From: Xaviernesmea rhizosphaerae
GTDB taxonomy: Bacteria; Pseudomonadota; Alphaproteobacteria; Rhizobiales; Rhizobiaceae
DNA: 43,942 bases
Reading direction: 5' to 3'
Assembly (NCBI RefSeq): GCF_001938945.1
Contig: NZ_MKIO01000031.1
Location: 327,474 to 371,415 of the forward strand
This document shows, piece by piece, positions 31,712 to 40,288 of the stretch (positions are counted from its first letter, which is position 1; each line of letters begins with the position of its first letter). The notes below the pieces were generated by a model. That model did no database searches and had not been told where the DNA came from. It worked only from the letters and a program-made list of their open reading frames with translations. The translations under genes were made by a program, and so were the position numbers.

Positions 31712-33526
31712 TCATCCTGTCGCTCTCAGCACTTCGTCCATGCTCGTCAGGCCAGAGGCGCATTTGATCAGGCCGTCCTCCAGCATGGAGGTCATGCCGC
31801 GGGCGCGGGCCTCCTCAGCGATGATGTCGGGATCGGGATCCCGGCGAATGACGCTGCGAAGCGCATCATCGACCGGCAGCACCTCGAAAATGCCGATGCG
31901 CCCGCGATAGCCGCTCTGCCCGCAGGCCTCGCATCCCACGGGTCTGTGAAACTGCGCCGCATCCGGCAGCCGGATGCCGCGCCTGCCGGCAAGGGCTGCC
32001 GCCGTTTCATGCATGTCGGGGTCTGGCGCCTTGCAGCGCTCGCAGAGGCGGCGCACCAGCCGCTGGCCAACAATGCCGCGCAAGGCTGCGCCGAGAAGAT
32101 AGGACTCGACCCCCATGTCGATCAGCCGCACCACGGCATCGCTCGCGGTGTTGGTGTGCAGCGTCGTCAGCACGAGATGGCCGGTCAGGGCAGCCTGGAT
32201 GCCGATGCCGGCGGTCTCGCGGTCGCGCATCTCGCCCACCATGATCACATCGGGATCGTGGCGCAGAAAGGCGCGCAGGGCCGAGGCGAAGGTGAGCCCG
32301 ATCGCAGGCTTGATCTGCGTCTGATGGATGCCGGCGATCTGATATTCGACTGGGTCCTCGATGGTGACAATCTTGCGGCCGGGATCGTTGAGCATCGACA
32401 CGGCGGTGGCGAGCGTCGTCGTCTTGCCGCTGCCGGTCGGGCCAGTGACGACCACGACGCCATGCGGCTCGGCCAGAAGCGCCTCGAAGGCGCGCCGGTC
32501 GCGCTCGTTCATGCCGATGCGGCCAAGCTCCAGCAGGCGCTGGTCGCGCAGAAGAATACGCAGGACCGCCGTCTCGCCATAAAGCGTCGGCATGACGGCG
32601 ACGCGCAGGTCGGCCTCCGCCCGGCCGATCCGAATATTGGCGCGCCCGTCCTGCGGCAGGCGTCGATCGGCGATATCGAGCCCGGCGAGGATCTTCACGC
32701 GCGAGATCACGGCTGCCGCCATGGCGAAGGGCAGGCGCTGGTCGCGGCGCAGAAAGCCATCGACCCGCAGCCGCACCTGCAGATGATCGCGCCCGGTCTC
32801 CAGATGCACATCGGTCGCGCCCATGCCGACCGCGCGCTCCAGAATATCGTCGATCAGCCGCACCACCGGAGCGCCGCGCGCCAGATCCTCGATCGATTGC
32901 AGGCTGCCGCCGGCGGCCGCATCCTCTTCCAGCGTCTCCACCACCGTCACGCCACCGGCCGGGACGGCATCCTGCGCGGCACGTTCGAACAGAAGGCCGA
33001 TCTCTTCAAAGGAGAGGATGCACAGCGGCAGGCGGGCACCGAGCGCCAGCTCCACCGCATGGATGGCATCCTGCCGCCCAGGATCGGCCAGCGCGATTGC
33101 CGGCGAACCATTCTGGTCGAAGGGATAAAGGTGAATCTCCCGCAGATAGCGGCGGGAGAGGTCGGCCATCCGATGCGGCCGGCCGGCGATCTCCTCGTAA
33201 CGCCCTCTCGCGATGCGGTGGAATTCGGCCAGACCGTCGGCGATCTCGGCGGCCGTCGCCAGGCCGCTGCGCCACATTTCCTCGGGAGGAAGGGCCTTCG
33301 CGGGAGCGCCGAGACCCGTGGCGTCAGCCCCTGCGGGTGCCGTCCCTGCCCCGCGCGCGGCCATGAAGGCCTGAAATTCCGTCACGCCCCGTGTCCGCGT
33401 CCCTGTCGAGCCCTCTGCGAGCCCCGCAGTCGCGGAAACGGCAACAGGCCTGCCCGCCCGGCCTTTCGCTTCGCCACGCGGCCACATCTGCGCCTTCTCC
33501 ATCGTCGCGCCTGAACTCCTGCGCAT
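31712..33526 (-). CDS. gspE: Type II secretion ATPase GspE
   Basis: The hexameric cytoplasmic ATPase that drives pseudopilus assembly; about 604 residues. Motifs: Walker A GPTGSGKTTTL, Asp box IVTIEDPVEYQI, Walker B DPDVIMVGEMRD, His box LVLTTLHTNTASDAVVRL. A four-cysteine zinc site follows (CERC near residue 508, CEAC about 40 residues on; then GYRGRIGIFEVL), typical of GspE. The N-terminal domain (about 1-180) binds GspL. Start choice: the ATG at 33526 has AGGA 4 nt upstream, while the ATG at 33502 has its AGGAG 15 nt away. The frame stays open to 33961, but that part overlaps the secretin leader and a palindromic repeat. Divergent from gspD. Confidence 0.92.
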   Translation of the reverse strand: MRRSSGATMEKAQMWPRGEAKGRAGRPVAVSATAGLAEGSTGTRTRGVTEFQAFMAARGAGTAPAGADATGLGAPAKALPPEEMWRSGLATAAEIADGLAEFHRIARGRYEEIAGRPHRMADLSRRYLREIHLYPFDQNGSPAIALADPGRQDAIHAVELALGARLPLCILSFEEIGLLFERAAQDAVPAGGVTVVETLEEDAAAGGSLQSIEDLARGAPVVRLIDDILERAVGMGATDVHLETGRDHLQVRLRVDGFLRRDQRLPFAMAAAVISRVKILAGLDIADRRLPQDGRANIRIGRAEADLRVAVMPTLYGETAVLRILLRDQRLLELGRIGMNERDRRAFEALLAEPHGVVVVTGPTGSGKTTTLATAVSMLNDPGRKIVTIEDPVEYQIAGIHQTQIKPAIGLTFASALRAFLRHDPDVIMVGEMRDRETAGIGIQAALTGHLVLTTLHTNTASDAVVRLIDMGVESYLLGAALRGIVGQRLVRRLCERCKAPDPDMHETAAALAGRRGIRLPDAAQFHRPVGCEACGQSGYRGRIGIFEVLPVDDALRSVIRRDPDPDIIAEEARARGMTSMLEDGLIKCASGLTSMDEVLRATG

Positions 33527-33932
33527 TTCATCCTGAAAGACGATGCTGTTCAAGCGCGGAAACACCCTTGTGGAAAACAGTCGCCTGTCTGATGAGACGC
33601 CCTGGTTGTGCGGCCTGCAAACCGCGCGTGATAAGCCGCCTTTTGCCGGACACATCGCCGGCCCGCACCGCGTGCATGCGTCCAGATGCCGGAGCGCGCA
33701 AAGGTGGTACGGCGCGAAAGATCTGTGGTCAGAGGCTGCATCGGATAGTTTCGCACTTGCGCAACAATGCAGTTTCGTTTGAGGTGTGAGCGGACAGGGA
33801 TGGATGAACGATCGGGGCGAGGATGAGACTCGCTTCGGTCCTCTCAATGCCTGCTCCTGCATCGGATGCCCCGAAAACCGGTTCTCACTTTTCGGTCCGA
33901 TGCTCTCGTTGCTCCGAGGGGTAGAAAACGGC
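33527..33932. promoter_or_regulatory. Divergent gspE/gspD control region
   Basis: These 406 bases separate the two arms of the secretion locus and must carry promoters in both directions. Contents: a relatively AT-rich stretch near 33740-33785 and a GCATCGGA-family palindrome at 33859-33903. I cannot assign promoter boxes. No gene is seen. Confidence 0.45.
33859..33903. repeat. GCATCGGA-family palindrome upstream of gspD
   Basis: GCATCGGA...TCCGATGC with inner CCGAAAA/TTTTCGG arms and a CCGGTTCTCAC loop. It is the same as module two of the elements at 20891 and 40149. It ends 29 bases before the proposed gspD start. Confidence 0.75.
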
Positions 33933-36122
33933 GTGCTGGCATCCTGGCAAATTTGCCGCATCGTTCTGTGCTGCGTTCTGATGTGCCTCGCAGGATGTCA
34001 GACCAGTGAAGGCGAAGGCGACTCCGAGTCGGCCTTTGCAGGCGGGGTGTTCAGCGACCTGCAGGCCCGCAATCCGAAGGGGCATCCGGATGTGACCTCC
34101 ACCGGCACCGCGCGCCCGAGGGCCGGCAGCACGCAGACCTTCGGGCCGGATCCGGGCCTGACGCCGGTCGGGTCGGGCGACAGGGCGTCATCAGGACAAT
34201 ATACGCTGAATTTCGACCGAACCGACATCAAGGATGTCGCCCGCGCCATTCTCAACGATGCGCTGCATGTGAACTATTCGATCAGCGGCGATCTCTCCGG
34301 CCCCGTCACCATTTCCTCGGCCCGTCCGGTCAGCCGCGAGCAGCTTCTCTCGACGCTTGAGACCTCGCTCTCCTCCTTCGGCTTTTCGCTGAACCGCTCG
34401 GGCGGCGGCTATACCATCGCCGCGAGCGGTGTTTCCGGCGGCACGGTCGATTTCGGCAGCCGGACGCGGGCGGGCTTCGGCGTCTCCATCATTCCCTTGA
34501 GCTTCGTCTCGGCCGCCACCATGATGCAGCTCGTCTCCGGCTTCGTTGCCGAGGCCGACGGGCTGCGCGTCAACGCAGCGGGCAACACCATCATCGTGCG
34601 CGGCTCCGGTCCGCAGCGCGCCGAGGTCGTCGAAGCCGTGCTGTCCTTCGATTCCGATTTCATGCAGCACCAGTCCGTCTCGATCTTCCGCCTGGCGCAG
34701 GCCCGGCCGGAGCAGGTGGTGCCGGAACTCGACCGGATCTTCAACAGCCAGGGCCAGGGCGGGGCGATCCAGTTCCGCGCGGTCAACCGGCTGCGCGGCA
34801 TCATGGCGATCTCGCGCAATTCCGCCCTGCTGAAGCGGGCCGAGAGCTGGGTGCGCCGGCTCGACCAGCAGGATGGCCAGTCCGGCAACAATGTGGTGGT
34901 CTACAAGGCGCGCTATCGCAAGGCGGCCGAGCTTGCCACCGTGATGAACAATCTGTTCGGCGGCGCGTCCGGGTCCTCCGCCGCGCCGAGCAGCCGCCAA
35001 GCGCAGTCGCAGCCGATGGGCGACCCCACCCGTCAGGGTGCGTCGGGCAAAGACAATCCGGCCACCTCGGAAGCGGAAGGCTCCGGCACGGCCGTTCTGG
35101 CCAACAACCGCGTGGCCTCGGCCTTCGCCACGGCCAGCGACGACACGATCGGCGCGGCCTATGGCGGCATTCCCAATGTGGTGGATCTGACCTCCGGCGC
35201 GCAGGAGACACAGTCGCCCATGCGCATCAGCGCCGATCCCTCCAACAATTCGGTGGTGATCTATGGGGATGCCGACCGCGCGAGCGAGATCCTGCAGACG
35301 CTGAAGCGTCTCGACGCCACGCCGGTGCAGGTGGCCATCAACGTGACGATCGCCGAGGTGCGTCTGTCCAAGGATCTGAAATACGGGGTGCAATATTTCA
35401 TCAACAGCAAGCATCTGGGGCTGGGCAACAATAACGGGTCGGTGAGCCTCGTGGATGAGGCCAGCAATGTGCTGAAGAAGCAGATCCCCGGCCTCAATTT
35501 CGTCATCGGCACCAATGCCGACCCGGATGTCATCATCTCCGCGCTGGATGTGATCGGCGATGTCGAAGTGCTGTCCTCGCCCTCCCTCGTCGTGCTCGAA
35601 AATCAGACGGCGACGCTGCAGGTCGGCGATGAGGTGCCGATCACCACGCGGCAATCGCAGAGCCTGGAAAATGCGGTCGCCCCCGTCGTCAACCAGGTCG
35701 AGTTCAAGAACACCGGCATCATCCTCAACGTCACCCCGCGCATCAGCCAGAACGACGCGGTGACCATGCAGATCGAGCAGGAAATCTCCAGCGTGGCGAG
35801 CGGGGCCAATACGCTGACGCCGACGATCTCCAAGCGCCGGCTCGCCAGCCAGATTTCCGTCAACGACCAGCAGACCGTGCTGCTCGGCGGCCTGATCAGC
35901 GCCAGCACGGACAATGGCAAAAGCGGCGTGCCCGGCGCCAACAAGCTGCCCGTCTTCGGCGGCCTGTTCGGCCAGACGAAGAAGAGCAGCACCCGCACCG
36001 AGCTGATCGTCCTCATCCGCCCCGTCATCATCCGCGACGCGCAGGATGCCGCCAATGTGGCCGAAAGCCTGCGCGCGCAGATGTCGGTGATCGGCGCGCG
36101 CGGTGGTGGACGGCTGAAGTGA
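33933..36122 (+). CDS. gspD: Type II secretion secretin GspD, lipoprotein form
   Basis: The outer-membrane secretin. I propose a GTG start at 33933 with GAGGGG 11 nt upstream, giving 729 residues. It opens with a compact lipoprotein signal: basic ICRIV, hydrophobic LCCVLMCLAGC, with lipobox LAGC. Earlier ATGs (33786, 33900) would place a dispersed palindrome or extra residues in front of this signal. The mature part has an N0 domain (LNFDRTDIKDVARAILND), N1-N3 repeats, a Gly/Ser/Gln-rich insertion (about 375-420), and the conserved secretin core (VEVLSSPSLVVLENQTA, VGDEVPITTRQ, GVPGANKLPVFGGLFG, TELIVLIRPVII). A lipidated secretin can be self-piloting, as known for HxcQ, which fits the absence of a pilotin gene. 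The peptidase gene overlaps its end by 4 bases. Confidence 0.93.
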   Translation: MLASWQICRIVLCCVLMCLAGCQTSEGEGDSESAFAGGVFSDLQARNPKGHPDVTSTGTARPRAGSTQTFGPDPGLTPVGSGDRASSGQYTLNFDRTDIKDVARAILNDALHVNYSISGDLSGPVTISSARPVSREQLLSTLETSLSSFGFSLNRSGGGYTIAASGVSGGTVDFGSRTRAGFGVSIIPLSFVSAATMMQLVSGFVAEADGLRVNAAGNTIIVRGSGPQRAEVVEAVLSFDSDFMQHQSVSIFRLAQARPEQVVPELDRIFNSQGQGGAIQFRAVNRLRGIMAISRNSALLKRAESWVRRLDQQDGQSGNNVVVYKARYRKAAELATVMNNLFGGASGSSAAPSSRQAQSQPMGDPTRQGASGKDNPATSEAEGSGTAVLANNRVASAFATASDDTIGAAYGGIPNVVDLTSGAQETQSPMRISADPSNNSVVIYGDADRASEILQTLKRLDATPVQVAINVTIAEVRLSKDLKYGVQYFINSKHLGLGNNNGSVSLVDEASNVLKKQIPGLNFVIGTNADPDVIISALDVIGDVEVLSSPSLVVLENQTATLQVGDEVPITTRQSQSLENAVAPVVNQVEFKNTGIILNVTPRISQNDAVTMQIEQEISSVASGANTLTPTISKRRLASQISVNDQQTVLLGGLISASTDNGKSGVPGANKLPVFGGLFGQTKKSSTRTELIVLIRPVIIRDAQDAANVAESLRAQMSVIGARGGGRLK

Positions 36123-36685
36123 GCCACGGCGCAACCGCTGCGGCGCGCGCAGGCATCCTTGCCGGCCTTGCGGCCTGCTGCGCCATTCCGACCATGCCCC
36201 CTGCATCCACGCCGGTCATCGTGGTGGCAAGTCTCGTGCTGGCCGTCATGACCGGCTGGATCGTTTGGCAGGATGCGAGCGATTTCACCATCCCCGACGG
36301 GCCGCTTCTGGTGATCGCCTTGCTGGGCGTGGCCCTGCGCATGAGCGCGGCCCAGGGAGACTGGCGCGAGGCGCTGTCAATCCTCGTCGATGCCGGGCTT
36401 TGCGGCGGCGCGCTTCTGGCCATCCGCGAGGCCTATTACCGGCTGAAGGGCATGGACGGCCTCGGCTTCGGCGATGTGAAGCTGGCGGCATCAGGCGGCA
36501 GCCTCTTGGGCATCACGGGCTTTGCCCATGCGCTGCTGGCGGCAAGCGCGCTTGGCCTTGCGGTCGTGCTCATGCTAATGCTCATAAAGCCGGCGCGCCG
36601 GATCGACCGGCTGCCATTCGGCGCCCTGCTCGCCCCCGCCTGCGCCCTCGTCTGGGCCCTGTCTCTGGTTGTGGCGTACAGGTGA
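36119..36685 (+). CDS. gspO: Prepilin peptidase (A24 family, short form)
   Basis: A polytopic membrane aspartic protease of 188 residues that cleaves the leader of GspG-K pseudopilins. Both catalytic-region motifs are visible: WQDASDFTIPD after the second membrane segment, and GLGFGDVKLAA near residue 118. About five or six membrane segments are present. It lacks the N-terminal cytoplasmic CxxC methylase domain of classical GspO/PilD, so it resembles the short TadV/CpaA-type peptidases and may not methylate. It starts at GTG 36119, overlapping the gspD stop. The symbol reflects its role in the locus; the short architecture makes naming debatable. Confidence 0.85.
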   Translation: MSHGATAAARAGILAGLAACCAIPTMPPASTPVIVVASLVLAVMTGWIVWQDASDFTIPDGPLLVIALLGVALRMSAAQGDWREALSILVDAGLCGGALLAIREAYYRLKGMDGLGFGDVKLAASGGSLLGITGFAHALLAASALGLAVVLMLMLIKPARRIDRLPFGALLAPACALVWALSLVVAYR

Positions 36686-36736
36686 TGCGTCAGGCCTTTG
36701 CCCGTAACCGCCTTTTTTAGAAGGGACAGCCGAGCG

Positions 36737-37951
36737 GTGGCCGTTTTTTCCTATCGAGCGCTCGGGGCAAGCGGCAAGCTGATCGTCGGCACCATGGAGG
36801 CGCCGACGCCGGGCGCGGTCGCCGAACAGCTCGATCGCGCCAACGCCACCCCGATTTCCATTGAAGAAACCACCGGCACGCAGGCCCGCAGCTGGCGGGA
36901 CCGCCTGACGATCGAGCCGAGCGCTGAGGACATTACCGGCTTCACCGTCGATCTCGCCATGCTGCTGAAAGGCGGGATCACGCTCAACGAGGCGCTGGCC
37001 ATCTTGACCGAGATGGAAACGCGGCGCTGGCTGGTGACGCTGATCGCGCGGCTTCATGCGGATCTGTCCGCCGGCACGAGCTTTTCCAAGGCGCTGGCCC
37101 GGCATCCACGCCTCTTTCCGCCCGTCTATGTCAAGATGATCGAGGTGGCCGAGGTTTCCGGCCGGCTCGAACAGGCGCTGAGCGGCATTGCGCGCGAACG
37201 CCAGCGCAGCGAAGGCCTGCGCAAGCGGCTGATCGGCGCGTTGGCCTATCCCGCCTTTCTCGCGGTCGCGGCGCTCGGCGTGCTCGCCTTCGTTCTTCTG
37301 TACATCATTCCCCAGTTCGAAAGCGCCATTGCCGGCTTTCGCGACCGGATCGCGCCCTCCGCCCTGTTCGTTTTCGAGCTGTCGGAGTGGTTTCGCGGGC
37401 ATGTCGATCTCGTGCTTGCGACCATCGCGGTGCTGCTCCTCACCTTCCTCCTGGTCAAGCGGCTTGGCCGGCACACATCGCTGCTGATCGAGATCTGCGC
37501 CTTGCTGCCCTTCACGGCGCGCATCGTCACCGATCACATGACGCTGACCTTCTGCCGGACGCTCGAAATCCTGCTCGTCAATGGTGTCGATATCTCCAGC
37601 GCGCTGCGGCTGATCCGGGGCGTTTACGGCCACCCCGGGGTGGCGGCCCGGATCGACGGCGTGATCGCCGAGGTGCGCGGCGGCAAGCGCCTGTCGCAGG
37701 CCCTTGCCGCGCAGACCCTGCTGCCCGGCCATGTGGTGCAGATGCTGCGCGTCGGCGAGGAATCCGGGCAGCTGGCCGAAAGCGCCGGGCGCATTGCCGG
37801 CTTTTACGAAACGAAGCTCGACGCGGCGCTCACCCGTCTCACCGCCGTGGCCGGGCCGGTGCTGATGATGGGCATCAGCATGCTCATCGGCTGGATGATC
37901 CTGTCGATCATGAGCGCGCTGATGAGCATCAACGACCTCCTGGTCCAATAG
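36737..37951 (+). CDS. gspF: Type II secretion inner-membrane platform protein GspF
   Basis: A polytopic platform protein of 404 residues with two copies of the T2SSF domain (about 70-190 and 270-395). Typical signatures are FTVDLAMLLKGGITLNEALAIL, PPVYVKMIEVAEVSGRLEQAL and the second-copy LPGHVVQMLRVGEESGQLAE. Membrane segments lie near 170-195, 220-245 and 375-400. The start is GTG 36737 (MAVFSYRALGASGKL), with AAGGGA 10 nt upstream. An in-frame TTG at 36698 would add 13 non-conserved residues. The pseudopilin genes follow at once. Confidence 0.93.
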   Translation: MAVFSYRALGASGKLIVGTMEAPTPGAVAEQLDRANATPISIEETTGTQARSWRDRLTIEPSAEDITGFTVDLAMLLKGGITLNEALAILTEMETRRWLVTLIARLHADLSAGTSFSKALARHPRLFPPVYVKMIEVAEVSGRLEQALSGIARERQRSEGLRKRLIGALAYPAFLAVAALGVLAFVLLYIIPQFESAIAGFRDRIAPSALFVFELSEWFRGHVDLVLATIAVLLLTFLLVKRLGRHTSLLIEICALLPFTARIVTDHMTLTFCRTLEILLVNGVDISSALRLIRGVYGHPGVAARIDGVIAEVRGGKRLSQALAAQTLLPGHVVQMLRVGEESGQLAESAGRIAGFYETKLDAALTRLTAVAGPVLMMGISMLIGWMILSIMSALMSINDLLVQ

Positions 37952-37973
37952 ACAGATGAAATCGGAAGCTCCT

Positions 37974-38423
37974 ATGAAACCTAGAGGATTTGAGGACAGA
38001 CGTCCCGCCCGGCGCGACCGCAAAGGCGGGTTCACCCTGGTGGAACTCCTCGTCGTGCTGGTCATTCTCGGCCTTGTCATGGGCCTCGTCGGCCCGCGCG
38101 TTCTGAGCTATCTCAGCAGCTCGCGCACCCGCGCGGCGGCGCTGCAGATCAGCGCCTTCAAGTCCTCGCTGGACCTCTTCTATCTCGATATGGGCCGCTA
38201 TCCCACCAGGGCGGAAGGGCTTGCCGCGCTCGTCACCCGCCCGGGCGGCGCGCAGGGGTGGAACGGCCCCTATCTGCAGCAGCCCTCGGTTCCGCTCGAC
38301 CCCTGGGGCCATGCCTATCAATACAGCGTTCCCGGCACCAAGGGCCCCTACCGCATCCTCTCCTATGGCGCGGATGGCGTGGCCGGAGGAACCGGCGCCG
38401 ATGCCGATATCGTCAGCGAGTAG
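37974..38423 (+). CDS. gspG: Major pseudopilin GspG
   Basis: The major pseudopilin. The prepilin cleavage site is GG|FTLVELLVVLVILG with Glu at +5. The C-terminal part is highly typical (TRAEGLAALVTRPGG, WNGPYLQQPSVPLDPWG, SYGADGVAGGTGADADI), including the calcium-loop region. Length 149 residues from the ATG at 37974, which has CGGAAG 5 nt upstream; the ATG at 37956 adds six residues and lacks a good ribosome site. Leader length (about 18 residues) is somewhat long for GspG. Confidence 0.95.
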   Translation: MKPRGFEDRRPARRDRKGGFTLVELLVVLVILGLVMGLVGPRVLSYLSSSRTRAAALQISAFKSSLDLFYLDMGRYPTRAEGLAALVTRPGGAQGWNGPYLQQPSVPLDPWGHAYQYSVPGTKGPYRILSYGADGVAGGTGADADIVSE

Positions 38424-38889
38424 ATCGCCCCGGGGAAAGGCCTTTGCCGGACGTGACCGGGCCGGCGGCTTTTCCATGCTGGAGGTGGTGTTGGCGCTGG
38501 TGGTGCTCGGCCTTCTGGCAACGCTCGGACTGCCCTTCGTCCGCCCGCAGAGCGGAACGGCCGCGCTGCGGGCGCAGGCGCAGCAGATCGCCGCCCTGCT
38601 GCGGGCGGAAAGGAATGCGGCCATCGCCTCGGGCACCGCCGCGACGGTTCTGGTCGATCAAAAGGGCGGCTCGATCCGCTCCGGGCAAAGCTCGGGCGTC
38701 ATCGTGCTGCCAAAGGCCGTCTCGCTACGTCTCTCCCCTGCCAATGCCGCCGGCATCCGCTTCGATCCGGACGGGCAGTCCTCGGGCGGGCAGGTGCTCC
38801 TCCAGTCCGGCCGCGAGACGGTCGAAATCGAGGTCTCAGCCCCGACGGCCCTGGTGCGGATCAAAGAGGCTGCCGATGCGCGACGCTAG
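38401..38889 (+). CDS. gspH: Minor pseudopilin GspH
   Basis: A pseudopilin of about 162 residues with cleavage motif GG|FSMLEVVLALVVLG (Glu at +5) after a basic leader (SRSPRGKAFAGRDRAGG). The GspH C-terminal fold is suggested by AQQIAALLRAERNAAIASG and IRFDPDGQSSGGQVLL. The ATG at 38401 has GGAGGA 10 nt upstream and lies inside the end of gspG (23-base overlap), so coupling is likely. It sits between gspG and gspI, as in canonical operons. Confidence 0.9.
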   Translation: MPISSASRSPRGKAFAGRDRAGGFSMLEVVLALVVLGLLATLGLPFVRPQSGTAALRAQAQQIAALLRAERNAAIASGTAATVLVDQKGGSIRSGQSSGVIVLPKAVSLRLSPANAAGIRFDPDGQSSGGQVLLQSGRETVEIEVSAPTALVRIKEAADARR

Positions 38890-39325
38890 GGGAGCGGCCC
38901 GGACAGGGACAACCAGCCTTCGTCAAGGCTTTACGCTGATCGAGGTTCTGGTCGCCTTCATCATTCTGGCGCTCGCCACCATGGTCATTCAGCGCGGCGT
39001 GATGACCTCGGTCGCCTCGGCGCAGCGCGCCGATGGCCGCCTGCGGGCGGAGATGGTCGCCCGCAGCCTGATGACGGCGCCGCTGAAGGACAGCGCGGCC
39101 GCTCTCGCGCCGGAAAGCGGCGTCATGGACGGGCTGCCCTGGACCCTGCGCTTCGAGACCGTCGCGCTGCCCTTCGCCACAGCCACGGACGCGCAGGGCA
39201 AGCCGCCGGGGTGGGTGCCGGTGCGCATGGTCGTCACCGTCGCGCTTCCCGAAGGGCAGAGCCTGTCTCCTGCGGGCGAAATCCGCATCGAGACGGTTCG
39301 GCTGATCAAGGCGTCACCACCATGA
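38876..39325 (+). CDS. gspI: Minor pseudopilin GspI
   Basis: A pseudopilin of 149 residues with leader ending RQG and cleavage before FTLIEVLVAFIILALA (Glu at +5). GspI forms the tip complex with GspJ and GspK. The ATG at 38876 has AGAGG just upstream and overlaps the gspH end by 14 bases. The stop overlaps gspJ by 4 bases. Confidence 0.9.
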   Translation: MRDARGAARTGTTSLRQGFTLIEVLVAFIILALATMVIQRGVMTSVASAQRADGRLRAEMVARSLMTAPLKDSAAALAPESGVMDGLPWTLRFETVALPFATATDAQGKPPGWVPVRMVVTVALPEGQSLSPAGEIRIETVRLIKASPP

Positions 39326-40068
39326 GGGCGACGCTGACGGGCGCGGTGCGGCCGGCGCGGCAAAGGGCTGCCAATGCCGGCTTCCTGCTGGTCGAGGCCC
39401 TGACGGCCATGGCCATCGGCGCGCTGCTGCTGCTTGCGCTCGCATCGCTGCTGTCGCTCGTGCTCCGGGCGTCCGATCGCACCACGGCGGCAGGCACCGC
39501 GGTGGAAGAGCGGGCCCGCATCGTCAGCGCGCTGATCGCCCGGATCGAGCCGATCACCCCGCAGCGCTGGGCCGGCCCGGGCGCCGGATTCGTCTTCGAG
39601 GGCACGGAGACGATGATGCTCTTCGCGCGGTTTCGTGCCGGCAGGGACGGGATTTTGCAAAGCCGCCTCGTGCGCCTCGCCAGTGCAGGACAGGTGCTCA
39701 GCGAGGACGAACGGCCGCTGCCGCCGGATGCGCGCGACAGCACCGCCGTGACCGGCGGCGACAGCCCGGTGGTTCTCCAGGACCGCTTCGTCGTGCGCTT
39801 CGCCTATTTCTCCCGCCTGGCCGACGGCACGGAAGCGCTGACGGACAGATGGTCGGCCACCACCGCCATGCCGGTTGCGATCAGGGTGACGCTGGCGGAT
39901 CCGGACGGCACGCCGCGCGGCAGCGTGCGGATCCCCCTTCGCGTGAATGCCGAGCCCGGATGCGCGGCCCCGGGGCCGGCGCTGTGCAGCCTCGCTCCCC
40001 GCGCCGCCGCACCCGGCCCGCCGCCGGAAAGCCAGGCGCCGAACAAACCCGACGATAGCGGCGGATAG
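39322..40068 (+). CDS. gspJ: Minor pseudopilin GspJ
   Basis: A pseudopilin of 248 residues with cleavage motif AG|FLLVEALTAMAIGALLLL (Glu at +5). The leader is long (about 20 residues) and basic. The C-terminus has a proline/alanine-rich tail (about 215-248) that is not typical and may be disordered. It starts at an ATGA overlap with gspI. A 220-base gap holding a palindromic element separates it from gspK. Confidence 0.88.
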   Translation: MRATLTGAVRPARQRAANAGFLLVEALTAMAIGALLLLALASLLSLVLRASDRTTAAGTAVEERARIVSALIARIEPITPQRWAGPGAGFVFEGTETMMLFARFRAGRDGILQSRLVRLASAGQVLSEDERPLPPDARDSTAVTGGDSPVVLQDRFVVRFAYFSRLADGTEALTDRWSATTAMPVAIRVTLADPDGTPRGSVRIPLRVNAEPGCAAPGPALCSLAPRAAAPGPPPESQAPNKPDDSGG

Positions 40069-40148
40069 CCTCCCCGCCTAGACCTCCTTCGCACACCGAT
40101 GCTCCAGCGTCTTGTTTCAGCACCGGCCTGTTCCCAAGGCCTGAGACA

Positions 40149-40248
40149 AGAGCATCAGACTGAAAATCATACACAGTCTGATGCGCTAGGATTTTGTTTT
40201 CGCATCGGATTTTCCGAAAACCGTTTCCCGCTCTTCGGTCCGATGCTC
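40149..40248 (+). repeat. Two-module palindromic element (GCATCGGA family) between gspJ and gspK
   Basis: Module one is a perfect 11-bp pair GCATCAGACTG/CAGTCTGATGC (40152-40184). The joint is ATTTTGTTTT. Module two pairs GCATCGGATTTTCCGAAAA with the stretch ending TTCGGTCCGATGC (40202-40246). It matches the element at 20891-20994 in order and orientation. It occupies much of the gap inside the gsp operon. Confidence 0.8.
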
Positions 40249-40288
40249 TGATTCTCCATCCGATGTTCCACCAGCGCAGGCGCAAATC

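Noticed and set aside
31547..33514. 655-codon plus-strand frame opposite gspE
   Set aside because: It includes the inverted repeat and mirrors gspE. GspE has all ATPase motifs on the minus strand.
33527..33961. N-terminal extension of GspE to an upstream start at 33961
   Set aside because: The extra 145 residues overlap the secretin leader and a dispersed palindrome and look unlike GspE N-termini. The ATG at 33526 has a ribosome site.
34191..36206. 671-codon minus-strand frame opposite gspD
   Set aside because: It has His/Asp/Arg-rich antisense text without domains; the secretin motifs are on the plus strand.
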